Below are positions 15,685 to 25,339 of a DNA stretch of 64,000 nt, piece after piece. The position numbers and the translations under genes are program-made. Below the pieces are notes generated by a model. It saw only the letters and a program-made list of their open reading frames with translations, did not search any database and had not been told where the DNA came from. The first letter of the stretch is position 1. Each line of letters begins with the position of its first letter. The stretch is from Pseudobacter sp. (lineage in GTDB: Bacteria > Bacteroidota > Bacteroidia > Chitinophagales > Chitinophagaceae): assembly GCA_017849455.1 (NCBI GenBank), contig JAFIGX010000004.1:1-64000 (forward strand). Reading direction: 5' to 3'.

Positions 15685-15762
15685 TTTCTTTAATTTTTTT
15701 ATAGACAGATGATCTTTTCTGCGTTATTCATCATTCATCATTTATCGTTCTCTTTCCTATTG

Positions 15763-17496
15763 TTAATTCCAGTTCGGGAAATAGATATCGCTCCTGTACG
15801 GATCACCGGTGGTTACACTGTTGATCTGATCTTGTGGGATCGGGCGGATCACATGTTTCGGTAGCATAATGCCCACCAGGTCTTTGTTATGCAGGTTCAC
15901 TCTTTCGATGAATTTTCCTGTGCGGGCCAGGTCGAACCACCTCATATTTTCTCCCATCAGTTCTTTGGAGCGTTCATCGAGGATGAAATCGACAAAGTTG
16001 GTGCTGATATCCGCAGCAGTGACCTGGATCTTCGATGGGTCGCCGGCAGGATAGGCAGCTCTCGTCCTGAGCGCATTGATGTAACCAACGGCTTCGGGCG
16101 TACGGCTGGTGAAATAAGCTGCTTCCGCAGCGATGAGATAGGTTTCCGCCAGCCTGTATACTATTACCGGGCGAATGGAAGGGTTATTGAAATTGCCCCG
16201 CTTGGTATCGAAATATTTGGTCATGGCAGGCGACATTTTCTGGTTGTATAGTCTGGGTGGGATCAACTGGTAAGGAGTTCTGTCGATCTCAGCTTTGGTT
16301 TTATCTACACCGGGCATATAAATAACGGTGTCACCGATATTCTTTGTTTTCGGTGCACCCGCCACAGCACCCGGCGGAGCGCCCGCCGGCAACGGGTTAG
16401 GCCATTTGTTCTTATCCAGCACAGAAGGGTCCAGTGAATTGGCCAACCATACGAACTGGAAAGATTTGACCAGGCGGGTATCATTCACTTTGTCTTTGAA
16501 CAAGGTATCCGTTAACCAACGGGTAGGGATACAGCGGTTATATGGACGGCCATACTCCATACTTCTTGCACAACCCATCTGGTCGTAGATAGGCACGAAC
16601 ATGTGGTTCAGTACATTGTCCGATCCGCCACTGTTACCCGGACCGTTGAATGGCAGCGTACTGGTATGCTGTACTGCCCACAATATTTCCGAATTGGATT
16701 CATTGCCTTCGCGGTGTACATCTTTGAAATCCTGTTGCAAGGCCAATCCCAAAGCTGCTCTGTTATCGATGATCCCTTTGGCAAGCTGGTAAGCCTGTTC
16801 ATAATCACCCGGGATCTCTTTGGCAACTGAGCCTGCTTTGGCTAAATATACTTTTGCGAGCAGGTGAGAAGCTGCGGCGGCCGTGGCCCGGCCTTTGTCA
16901 ACACCTGTGGTGGCAGGACCCGGCGCCAGATCAGGAATAGCTTCTCTCAGGTCTTTAATGACCTGCGCATACACAGCCGGTACAGGGTCCCGTTTGGCAG
17001 AAGTGGTAGGCGCATCCAGGAAGTCTGTTTGCAACGTAATGTCTGCCCAGAACTGGACCAATATGAACAAATATTGTGCACGCAGGAATTTGGCTTCGGC
17101 GAGTATCCTTGCTTTTTTCTTTGCGTCCATCGTCACTTCCGGTGCATATTTGATCACACCATTGGCGGCATTCAGGTAACGATAAGCATCCTGCCAGATA
17201 CCTTTCACAATACCATTCGTAGGTGTGTAGCCGCTGCCGTAGCGGTACGACTGGTCATTACCATCATTCCCTTTCTGAAATTCATCGGTCCCTACCACAG
17301 TGAGGGCAAAAAGGTTTTGCGTGCCGAACATGAAGCGCATACCTGCATAAGCCCCGTCGAGCCCGGCATTGAGACCCTTTTCAGTCTTCAGGAATTTAGG
17401 GTCCAGGATAGCTTTGGGCTCCTCTTCCAGCAATTTTTTACAACTGCTGCCAAGCAAAGAGATCAGTAAGCCGGCATATATCAATATCTTTTTCAT
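15763..17496 (-). CDS. SusD/RagB-type surface glycan-binding lipoprotein (pair 1)
   Basis: Outer-membrane lipoprotein that captures glycan and closes the SusC channel. Start at 17496 (MKKILIYAGLLISLLGSSCK) gives a signal peptide with lipobox Cys19; the longer open frame upstream would put 25 extra residues before it and overlap susC. At 577 aa it has the usual length. The N-terminal TPR-like part and the C-terminal block (RPVIVYRLAETYLIAAEAAY, VGYINALRTRAA, FILDERSKELMGENMRWFDL) are typical of RagB/SusD. It lies 61 bp after its SusC partner. Confidence 0.93.
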   Translation of the reverse strand: MKKILIYAGLLISLLGSSCKKLLEEEPKAILDPKFLKTEKGLNAGLDGAYAGMRFMFGTQNLFALTVVGTDEFQKGNDGNDQSYRYGSGYTPTNGIVKGIWQDAYRYLNAANGVIKYAPEVTMDAKKKARILAEAKFLRAQYLFILVQFWADITLQTDFLDAPTTSAKRDPVPAVYAQVIKDLREAIPDLAPGPATTGVDKGRATAAAASHLLAKVYLAKAGSVAKEIPGDYEQAYQLAKGIIDNRAALGLALQQDFKDVHREGNESNSEILWAVQHTSTLPFNGPGNSGGSDNVLNHMFVPIYDQMGCARSMEYGRPYNRCIPTRWLTDTLFKDKVNDTRLVKSFQFVWLANSLDPSVLDKNKWPNPLPAGAPPGAVAGAPKTKNIGDTVIYMPGVDKTKAEIDRTPYQLIPPRLYNQKMSPAMTKYFDTKRGNFNNPSIRPVIVYRLAETYLIAAEAAYFTSRTPEAVGYINALRTRAAYPAGDPSKIQVTAADISTNFVDFILDERSKELMGENMRWFDLARTGKFIERVNLHNKDLVGIMLPKHVIRPIPQDQINSVTTGDPYRSDIYFPNWN

Positions 17497-17557
17497 AATT
17501 ATCTGTTTATATTTTACCATTGATGATCTTTGTTTCATTACGCCATTATTGAATTGA

Positions 17558-20500
17558 TCATAATGTAACATTCAGACCAAAAATCAATGACCAGGTAGGT
17601 GGTGTTACTGTTTGCACGCTTGCTCCGTCGTAAGGGCTTCCTTCTTTACCTCCTGATTCCGGATCAAGACCGCCATATTTGTGGTTCTTATACGGCGAGA
17701 ACAAAATGAAAGGATCAGACACCGTAGAATAGACCCTGATATTCCTGGCCCCCATTTTCTTCAACAGGGAGGGCGGCAACGTATATCCCAGGCTGATCGT
17801 TCTGATCTTGAGAAAACTTCCATCGAAATAGGCCAACAGGCTGCGGTAGGCGGGGTTGGTGCTGCCGGAAGTTGGTTTCGGATATTCGTTCTCGTTATTG
17901 TACGGTGTCCAGTAGCGGGCCTTCAGGTTATTGTATACACCCTGGTAGGTATTGTTGAACCCACTGCCATGTATACTGCTGAACAGCGTAGAGCCCCATC
18001 TTGCATAGGCTACCACGGTGAGATCAAAGCCACCATAGGCAACCCTGTTGGTCATCCCACCGGTCCATTTAGGTTCAGGGCTTCCAATGAATGTTTTATC
18101 CTTTTCGGTGATCTGGTTATCACCATCCCTGTCAGCCACGCGAATGGTCCCGATCACGGAGTTCCTGATATCGGTGGAGAGGCCCAGGCGTTGGGCCTCC
18201 ATTGTATCGGCTTTTGTATTTTGCCAGATGCCCTGTTTGATATAATCATAATACACACCGATTGGTTGCCCGATAAACCAGCCATTCGCCAGGTCTTGTG
18301 TGATACCTCCGTAGAGTTTCGTGATCTGGCCACGGTTCATACTAAAGCTCAGGTCGGCAGACCAGGTGAAGTCATTCCGCTTTTCAGCCTGGACGATATT
18401 GGCGCTCACCTGCACTTCGATCCCTTTATTTTCTGTTTTGCCCACATTGGTCAGCACCGGGTTGGAGATCCCTGTGGTGAGCGGCAAATTCTGGGGCAAT
18501 AACAGGTCTTCGGTAAATTGCTTGTAGACACCGACACTACCTGCAATGCGGTTATTGAGAATGCCGAACTCCAATGCCAGTTCAACGCTGGCCGTGGATT
18601 CCCATACCAGTGTATTGTTGCCCACTGTTGTGAGGTAGATGCCCCGCGTAAGGATATCTCCATAATTGTAGGTTTGGGTGCCCAGTTTCGCCAGTGTCCC
18701 ATACGGACTGATAGAGGCATTACCTACTTTACCAACGCTGGCCCTTAACCGAAGGTTATTGATGGCATCGATGTGGAAGAATTTTTCATTGTGAATATTC
18801 CAGGCGGCTGCTACCGAAGGGAACATTTTCCATTTGTTACCATCTGCCAGCCTGGACGATCCGTCTGAACGCATGGTGAGGGTGAGCAGGTAGCGATCGT
18901 CATAAGCATAGTTCACACGGCCCATGTATGAAATGAGGCCCCATTGGTTATAGGAACCGGAACCCGACAGGTCGAAACCGAATTCAGGGTTATAATTTTC
19001 GAGGCCATCCACCATGATATTCTTGGTGGTGAAGGTGGTGCCATTGCTTCGCTCCTGTTGCGTACTGAACAATCCTGTCACATTTACTTTATGCTTTTTT
19101 GCGAAGGTATTATCGTAGGTCAGCAGGTGCTCCAATGTCCAACTCGTAGTGCTGTTCGCCTTGTTGTCCGCAGTGGATTGTGTTCCTTTCTGTACGGTAG
19201 TGTTCTTAGCATAGAAGTTGCTATAATTCTCAGACCTGATCTCTGCGCCTGCATTGAAGCGGTATTTCAGCCCTTTCAGCAGGCTGCTGAGATTGACATC
19301 GAGATAAAAAGTGTTGAAGCTTCCTAAACGTTTTCTCCTTTCGGTTTGAGCGCCGGGCTCCAGGTCAGCCAGCGGGTTCCATACCTGGCTTTGGCTGGCT
19401 GGCAGGAAATCATCATCGCGCAGTTTGCCGGTGGCCGGGTCCCAGGGAGAGATCATCGGAGAGGCACGCAATGCGCCGCCCACATTCCACGGATCGAAAC
19501 TTTCACCACGCGTAATGGCATAACTGTTCAGTGAGCTCAGTCCCACCTTGAATATTTTTCCGAGTTGATGATCAATGCTGAGTTTTATGGAAGGGCGTTC
19601 AAAAGCCTGGCCGGGATAGATACCTGTTTCCCGGTAGTAGCTGCCGGAAATAGCATATTGAGTTTGCTCGGAACCACCGGTGATGCCTATCTGATGGTTC
19701 GTGAGGATACCTGTAGTGGTCACGAGGTCCTGCCAGTCGGTACCCTTGCTGCCGGATTTCAGGATGTCCAGCTCTTCACTTGTAAATTCCTTGACGAGGT
19801 TGGGATCATCCGGCCCGGTGTAATCAGGAACACCATTGGTGATGTTCCCGTTTATCTTCGCCCATTTCTTGAACAATCCAAATTCCTGTGCGTCCATCAT
19901 CTTCCATTGACCGATCGGGCGAGTGGCGCCTGCATAACCACTGTAGCTGATAGATGCTTTGCCTGATTTACCACGCCTGGTGCTCACCAGCAACACACCA
20001 TTGGCGCCGCGTGAACCATAGATCGCGGTAGCAGAAGCGTCTTTCAATATTTCCACATTGGTGATATCATCGGGATTCAGGTCATTGAAGTTGCCGCTGA
20101 AAGGAATTCCATCCACCACGATCAGCGGAGAGTTACTGGCTTTCACCGAACGGGAACCGCGGATGAGGATGGATACCGGTGCGCCGGGCTTGCTGTTACC
20201 ATTCACTTTCTGGATGTCGACGCCGGCGGCACGTCCTTGTATGGCTTTGGCCAGACTTTGTGTAGGCACATCTTTAATGGCCTGTTCGCTGACGGAAACC
20301 ATCGATCCTGTCACTTCAGACCTTCTTCGGGTACCATACCCTACTACCACTACTTCATCGAGGTCCTTTTTTGTTTGCAACTGGAATTTGAGCGTTAACT
20401 GGTTCTTATTGCCAGCCTTGAAATCCTGTGTGATGTAACCGACATAGGAAATGGATACTTTGGCATTTTCAGGTACATTGATCTCGAAAGAGCCATCGGC

Positions 20501-20737
20501 TTCGGAAACGACAGCAGCGCCGTTGCCGTTCACCTGGATACTGACCCCCGACAGGGGTTCTCCTTTCTGATTGGTAACAAAACCTTTGAGCTTTACAGTT
20601 CTTCCATTTCCGTCCTGTGCTATGGCATTGGTAGTTAGCAGGAGGCTGAGAAGAACAAGAAAAAGGTGACCAGTCTTTATGAAAAGACTGTCGCAGTGCT
20701 TATTCAAAAGCACTGCAGGTTGAAATGGTTGATTCAT
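17558..20737 (-). CDS. SusC/RagA-type TonB-dependent transporter (pair 1)
   Basis: Imports oligosaccharides across the outer membrane using TonB energy. The start at 20737 (MNQPFQPAVLLNK) precedes a signal peptide ending NAIAQ; length 1059 aa. Order: carboxypeptidase-regulatory-like domain (KLKGFVTNQKGEPLSGVSIQ), TonB-box region (DEVVVVGYGTRRRSEVTGS), plug (ILIRGSRSVKASNSPLIVVD, ILKDASATAIYGSRGANGVL) and a large barrel. No N-terminal STN domain, so control by an ECF sigma/anti-sigma pair is not expected. First gene of a transcript with susD and GH105. Confidence 0.95.
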   Translation of the reverse strand: MNQPFQPAVLLNKHCDSLFIKTGHLFLVLLSLLLTTNAIAQDGNGRTVKLKGFVTNQKGEPLSGVSIQVNGNGAAVVSEADGSFEINVPENAKVSISYVGYITQDFKAGNKNQLTLKFQLQTKKDLDEVVVVGYGTRRRSEVTGSMVSVSEQAIKDVPTQSLAKAIQGRAAGVDIQKVNGNSKPGAPVSILIRGSRSVKASNSPLIVVDGIPFSGNFNDLNPDDITNVEILKDASATAIYGSRGANGVLLVSTRRGKSGKASISYSGYAGATRPIGQWKMMDAQEFGLFKKWAKINGNITNGVPDYTGPDDPNLVKEFTSEELDILKSGSKGTDWQDLVTTTGILTNHQIGITGGSEQTQYAISGSYYRETGIYPGQAFERPSIKLSIDHQLGKIFKVGLSSLNSYAITRGESFDPWNVGGALRASPMISPWDPATGKLRDDDFLPASQSQVWNPLADLEPGAQTERRKRLGSFNTFYLDVNLSSLLKGLKYRFNAGAEIRSENYSNFYAKNTTVQKGTQSTADNKANSTTSWTLEHLLTYDNTFAKKHKVNVTGLFSTQQERSNGTTFTTKNIMVDGLENYNPEFGFDLSGSGSYNQWGLISYMGRVNYAYDDRYLLTLTMRSDGSSRLADGNKWKMFPSVAAAWNIHNEKFFHIDAINNLRLRASVGKVGNASISPYGTLAKLGTQTYNYGDILTRGIYLTTVGNNTLVWESTASVELALEFGILNNRIAGSVGVYKQFTEDLLLPQNLPLTTGISNPVLTNVGKTENKGIEVQVSANIVQAEKRNDFTWSADLSFSMNRGQITKLYGGITQDLANGWFIGQPIGVYYDYIKQGIWQNTKADTMEAQRLGLSTDIRNSVIGTIRVADRDGDNQITEKDKTFIGSPEPKWTGGMTNRVAYGGFDLTVVAYARWGSTLFSSIHGSGFNNTYQGVYNNLKARYWTPYNNENEYPKPTSGSTNPAYRSLLAYFDGSFLKIRTISLGYTLPPSLLKKMGARNIRVYSTVSDPFILFSPYKNHKYGGLDPESGGKEGSPYDGASVQTVTPPTWSLIFGLNVTL

Positions 20738-20926
20738 GATAGCAGTTTTACTGGAACAATAGATTAGCAATCAATAATAGCAATGCAGGAAGAGCGTTCT
20801 GGACAATTCAGGGAGGGGATTTACCGTGCAGGGCATTATGTTTTACAATGGCCATCAGCGCAATCAGTTTTTTTTCATATTCAAGGCAAGTAAGAATACA
20901 TTTTCATAATAGCCGTTCGCCGGGTG

Positions 20927-22525
20927 TCATTTCAATGTATATGCCGTGCCGGGTTTTACATCGGCAGACAATTCCACTTTTTTTATTGTTTTGTTCAGTT
21001 TGTTGTTCACTACCCGCACTCCGTTGCTCTGTACACCTTCGATGCGCACGAAGGCAGCGGCATTGCCCTGTACATCATTGTTGCTGATACTGGCTTTGTC
21101 TACATTCTCCAGCCGGATGATGGATTCGGCCCCGGAGGTAGGTGGGACCTTCCAGCCACTCACGGCAACATCTTTCCCATCCTCACAAACCAGGGCAGGG
21201 CGAACGTCATTGCTGTCAAGTGTGAACGATACGTTCAATAATTTCAAACCCTGCACATGCCTGGCCCAGATACCATAGGCAGGAACGAGCGGGCCGAATG
21301 TCTTCACTTCAGGGTATTGATTCACGGCTTCTGGTACTACCTGCCGGGCATTTTCGGCATTGCCGCCACCTGCCAGCCTGATATCGATATTCTCCAGCGT
21401 TACATTCGTGATATAATGGCCCGGCACACCGGTGATCAGGATGCCTGAAGGCGGTTTCAATTGTGCATTGGCCGAAGCCTGTGCTTTTACATTCCGGATC
21501 ACCACATCTTCGAAAGTACCGGTGGATTGTTGCGTGTCTTTGCCTTTACGGAATACGCTGAGCCGCGATCCCAGCCGGAGCAGAATAGGGGTCTTCACTT
21601 CAACCATGGTGATATCGCTGATCTCTATATGACGAAGATGGGCCCCATCTACCGTGAGCAGTTTGATACCCCCGTTATTGGTATTGTAGATATAGCAATC
21701 CGAGATCCTGATTCGCTCGAATGGGGCCATGGATTCGGTGCCCATTTTAATGGCGCCATGACCACTTTTCAATCGCATGCCCGATACCACGATATCGCTA
21801 CAGGCCATTTTGCTGGAAGTGGTCTTGAAGCAAAGGGCATCATCGCCACTTACAATATCGCAATCTTTGATGTGTACATCCTGGCATCCGTCGATATCGA
21901 TGCCATCGTTGTGAGCTACACCATGGCTAACGATCTTCACTTTTTCAATGCGTACATTCCTGCAATGAAAATAGTGTGAGGTCCATGCTGCCGAATAGTT
22001 CAGGGTAATCCCCTGCACCTGCACGCCTTCACAGCGTACCACACGGAGCAGGAAAGGGCGGCGACCCCAGCGTTGTGATTCGGGGCGGGTGTCGGTCAAT
22101 ATCTGTTCTGCTTTGAGTTTGGCCCCCTGTCCGTCGATAGTGCCTTCGCCCTGGATGGTGATATTCCTGGCATCGACAGCCACCAGCAGTGCCCAGCCAA
22201 CATCCACACCAAGCCCATCGGTGAAAGGGTCCATATTCTGGTAATCATTCACGTTAGTACTTCCCAGCACCAGGGCATCTCTATCGAGCTGAAAGGTGAT
22301 ATTGTCTTTCAGTACGATGGTGCCCGACAAAAACCGGCCGGCCGGCACCACCACCTTTCCACCGCCTTTTTTCGCGCATGCGTCGATCGCCTGCTGGATA
22401 GCGGTTGTATTCAGCGTTTTACCATCCCCTACAGCACCGTATTGCGTGATATCGGCTACAGCCTGCTGTGCATGAACATGCAGGGATACACCAATAGCAT
22501 AAACAATTAAAATTGCCTTCCTCAT
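20927..22525 (-). CDS. GH28 polygalacturonase-family enzyme
   Basis: Cleaves alpha-galacturonosyl bonds in pectin, either homogalacturonan or rhamnogalacturonan. The 532-aa protein has a signal peptide (ending VHAQ, residue 20) and a right-handed beta-helix starting with the pectate-lyase-3-like block ITQYGAVGDGKTLNTTAIQQ. The four GH28 sites are present: HNDGIDIDG (Asp207, Asp210), SGDDALCFK (Asp228, Asp229), SGHGAIKMG (His256) and NGGIKLL (Lys288). The catalytic set looks complete. It sits 36 bp after the GH29 gene and 189 bp before susC 1. Confidence 0.92.
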   Translation of the reverse strand: MRKAILIVYAIGVSLHVHAQQAVADITQYGAVGDGKTLNTTAIQQAIDACAKKGGGKVVVPAGRFLSGTIVLKDNITFQLDRDALVLGSTNVNDYQNMDPFTDGLGVDVGWALLVAVDARNITIQGEGTIDGQGAKLKAEQILTDTRPESQRWGRRPFLLRVVRCEGVQVQGITLNYSAAWTSHYFHCRNVRIEKVKIVSHGVAHNDGIDIDGCQDVHIKDCDIVSGDDALCFKTTSSKMACSDIVVSGMRLKSGHGAIKMGTESMAPFERIRISDCYIYNTNNGGIKLLTVDGAHLRHIEISDITMVEVKTPILLRLGSRLSVFRKGKDTQQSTGTFEDVVIRNVKAQASANAQLKPPSGILITGVPGHYITNVTLENIDIRLAGGGNAENARQVVPEAVNQYPEVKTFGPLVPAYGIWARHVQGLKLLNVSFTLDSNDVRPALVCEDGKDVAVSGWKVPPTSGAESIIRLENVDKASISNNDVQGNAAAFVRIEGVQSNGVRVVNNKLNKTIKKVELSADVKPGTAYTLK

Positions 22526-22561
22526 TGTCTTCGTTTTCTAAAACAGTAATTATTCTATGGT

Positions 22562-24349
22562 CTATTGAACGGGTACGAGGTCGATCTCACGGAACGTAAA
22601 GCCTTCCTTGCCTGCTGCGAAATGCTGCGGGGTGAGCGTCAACTGGTAGGTACCGGGCTTGTCGAAGTTCAGGATGCCTGCGTTGGTATGCACCAGTTTC
22701 CAGTATTGTGAGCGCGGATTATTCTCTTTGCTATCGGCAGTGATAATGGTTTCCAGTTGTTGGCTGCCCGACTGCACTCTTAAGAGATGGCCGCCCAGCC
22801 ATTGTGGATTGCCATGTGAACCGGTCTCAGTGGTCAGAAGGTCTACTTTGTAGCGGCCTGGCTTTTCGATACTGAAACTCCAGGTAAGGTTGATGGAGCT
22901 ATCAGTCCACCCCCCTGCCCCTCCTCCATTCGAAAAGAAATTCAGGGACGCCGGTGCGCCATTCCTCTTTGCGGCAGCCAGGGCTCCGTGCAATTGAACA
23001 CGGCCATCCTGCTGTTGCGCGATCAGCGTTTCCGTTTGTACGTCGCCGTCAGTCTCGACGACAACAACGGAAACGATGGGGTCAGGCGCCTGGGCGGGTA
23101 ACTTTATCTGCAGCCTGTGATGGCTGGTTTGGGGGTTGAAAAATTCTTTGAAAGCAATCGGCCTGGAGGGATCGGCCAGCAGGTATACTTTTTTCACTTT
23201 GTTCGTCAACCCTTCCAGGTAAAAATCACCGGTGGGCCAGTTATAGATCCCAAGGAAAAGCTTACCGGGCTTGCGTGTGATATTGCCCCAGGGGAACTCT
23301 ACGGTGTAAGGGCTGGACTGCGTACCATAGATCGCATCGTGATTCACTTTCATCCAATCGCCTACTCTTTTCAGGATCTGTACGGAAGCGTCGGGGATCA
23401 AGCCATTGGCATCGGGCCCTACATTGAGCAGGTAGTTACCACCTTTACCGGCGATCTCGAAAAGCAGACGGGTGATCACTTCGGGCGATTTCCATTCATG
23501 GTCTTTTGTTTTGAAGCCCCAGGTATTATTGAGGGTGGCAGGCACTTCCCAATCACCGGGCAATACTACGGAGGGGATCACATTATCACCGGTAGACTTA
23601 TAATCCGTTTCCACTCCACCGCCGAGCCGGCCACTGATGATACAGGCGGGCTGCAGGCTTCTCACCAGGTCTTTGAGGCTTTGGGCCTGTTCTTTGGTGA
23701 TGGTCATCGGCGTATCGAACCAGATCATGCCGATGGGCCCATACTGGGTGAGCAGCTCGGTGAGCTGGGGTTTTACTTTGGTATCGAGATAATGTTGAAA
23801 ATTGCGGGCAGCGGGAAAATCCCAATCGTTATCGAGACCATCGGGTTCGTTCCAGTCGCGGGACTGGGAATAATAAAAACACAATTTCATATCCTGCTTC
23901 CGGCATTCATCGGCGAGGGCTTTGATCACATCTTTTCCGTAAGGAGTAGCATCTACTATATTGTAAGGAGATGCTTTCGATTTGAACATGGCAAAACCAT
24001 CATGATGTTTTGAAGTGATGGTAATATATTTCATACCGGCTGCTTTGGCCACCGATACGAATGCTTTGGCATCGAACTGCACAGGATTGAATTGTTTGGC
24101 GAGTGTGCGGTACTCTGCGGCCGGAATGGTAGCCCGTTTCATGATCCATTCGCCGATGCCGGGGATATCTTTTCCTTTCCATTCACCAGCGGGGATGGCG
24201 TACAATCCCCAATGAATGAAAAGCCCGAAGCGGGCGTCTCTCCACCAGTGCATACGCTGGTCCTGGGAGATGGTTTGCTGGGCCCGGAGGGGAAGGGTTC
24301 CTTGCAGAAAAACGCAACATACGATCGCAGCTATAAGGTTTTTTTTCAT
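22562..24349 (-). CDS. GH29 alpha-L-fucosidase
   Basis: Retaining exo-enzyme that releases terminal L-fucose. The 595-aa protein has a signal peptide (ending LRAQQ), the GH29 barrel (WWRDARFGLFIHWGLY, TSKHHDGFAMF, CFYYSQSRDWNEPD) and the nucleophile motif GMIWFDTP (Asp212). After about residue 340 come a beta-sandwich and a C-terminal module (residues 450-595, NLTWSFSIEKPGRYKVDLL) that looks like a carbohydrate-binding domain. A similar module ends the fusion protein at 33535-36408. It is transcribed with GH28. Confidence 0.92.
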   Translation of the reverse strand: MKKNLIAAIVCCVFLQGTLPLRAQQTISQDQRMHWWRDARFGLFIHWGLYAIPAGEWKGKDIPGIGEWIMKRATIPAAEYRTLAKQFNPVQFDAKAFVSVAKAAGMKYITITSKHHDGFAMFKSKASPYNIVDATPYGKDVIKALADECRKQDMKLCFYYSQSRDWNEPDGLDNDWDFPAARNFQHYLDTKVKPQLTELLTQYGPIGMIWFDTPMTITKEQAQSLKDLVRSLQPACIISGRLGGGVETDYKSTGDNVIPSVVLPGDWEVPATLNNTWGFKTKDHEWKSPEVITRLLFEIAGKGGNYLLNVGPDANGLIPDASVQILKRVGDWMKVNHDAIYGTQSSPYTVEFPWGNITRKPGKLFLGIYNWPTGDFYLEGLTNKVKKVYLLADPSRPIAFKEFFNPQTSHHRLQIKLPAQAPDPIVSVVVVETDGDVQTETLIAQQQDGRVQLHGALAAAKRNGAPASLNFFSNGGGAGGWTDSSINLTWSFSIEKPGRYKVDLLTTETGSHGNPQWLGGHLLRVQSGSQQLETIITADSKENNPRSQYWKLVHTNAGILNFDKPGTYQLTLTPQHFAAGKEGFTFREIDLVPVQ

Positions 24350-24495
24350 AATTGGCTATAACTTAGTTTCAAATGAAATGGAGAAAAGGCCCCAAACAGA
24401 TTGTAACTAAATAAATATTTGGATACCCTTTTTCGCTGCAATTGACTAATCATTAAGTTTAATTGGCTTGAATGTAAAGGGCGAGAGAGATTTGA

Positions 24496-24585
24496 GTTGA
24501 TAAGTTGAAAGGTTAACAAGTTGACGAGGGTCTCTCCGAATTGGAAGCTCCCCTATCAACATTTCAACTTGTTAACCTTTCAACC
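24496..24585. repeat. octamer-built inverted repeat, copy A
   Basis: The left arm is four 8-bp units (GTTGATAA GTTGAAAG, then GTTAACAA GTTGACGA). The right arm is the inverse array (CTATCAAC ATTTCAAC, then TTGTTAAC CTTTCAAC). The arms flank a core with CTCCGAATTGG. It lies between the DUF4998 gene and the GH29 gene, where it may end or protect transcripts. Copies B and C share arms and core. Confidence 0.8.
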
Positions 24586-24610
24586 AAAATCCATCTTGGT
24601 CAATAGACCA

Positions 24611-25300
24611 TCAGGGCACCAGGTATGTATCAGGGTTCGTGTAGAATGTATCCAGTGATTTTTTGTGAGGCAGATACGAGGTCCTGTACGTGAACATACG
24701 GCCTTTCGAAAAAGCAGGCAGTGCGATCCGGGTGCTGTCGCGCGGGAGGATAAAGTTCCTGGTCACGTTCAACGTATCCGAATAGCTGAGTTCGACCCGT
24801 AAGTTCTGCGAATTGGCGCCCGACCAAAGAACGATGGTAGAATCCTTGCGCCAGGTAACGCTTTTGACCGGCCTGTTGAACAGGGTCGACTGGTAAATAT
24901 CTCCATATACATTTACGAGCACATCCACCGACATTGACCTGTGACCATCATTGTCTGCCGTTACCACAGAAAAACTATGGGTCTTCTCTTCCAGGTTATT
25001 CAGGGTAACATTCATATAGTCGATGCCGGGCCCGCGTTGAATAGGGAGTATTGCCGAATCTTTCTTATCATTCCAGTACACTTTCACTTTGGTGACCCGT
25101 TGATCGGTCATGAGCGCCCAATTGAGCCTGGCCTTGTTCCTGCCTGGTGCATAATCAAGTGAATCTACCTTTGCCGTATACACGATCTCACCTCCCTCTA
25201 TGAAAGGCTTATAGGTATCATCCTGTTTGCTGCAGGCAAATATCGTTGCGGTGGCCGCCACCGCCAATGCGCAGTATATTAAATTGCTTCTTGCATTCAT
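24611..25300 (-). CDS. DUF4998-type surface lipoprotein
   Basis: The 229-aa lipoprotein (lipobox Cys23 in TIFACSKQ) has two Ig-like beta-sandwich units; the sequence GRNKARLNWALMTDQRVTKV followed by KVYWND and HRSMSVDVLVNVYGDIYQ is characteristic of DUF4998. Such proteins are encoded after SusC/SusD/DUF5000 proteins in Bacteroidota glycan loci and are thought to be accessory surface glycan-binding proteins. Fits position four of the second SusCD unit, 39 bp after the DUF5000-type gene. Confidence 0.75.
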   Translation of the reverse strand: MNARSNLIYCALAVAATATIFACSKQDDTYKPFIEGGEIVYTAKVDSLDYAPGRNKARLNWALMTDQRVTKVKVYWNDKKDSAILPIQRGPGIDYMNVTLNNLEEKTHSFSVVTADNDGHRSMSVDVLVNVYGDIYQSTLFNRPVKSVTWRKDSTIVLWSGANSQNLRVELSYSDTLNVTRNFILPRDSTRIALPAFSKGRMFTYRTSYLPHKKSLDTFYTNPDTYLVP

Positions 25301-25339
25301 ACTTTTCTGATTGTAATGTTTGAATGGATATTCCTTCCT

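Noticed and set aside
24496..24585. Regularly repeated units that could suggest a CRISPR array.
   Set aside because: The units are 8 bp, directly joined without spacers, and form inverted arms; no cas genes are present.
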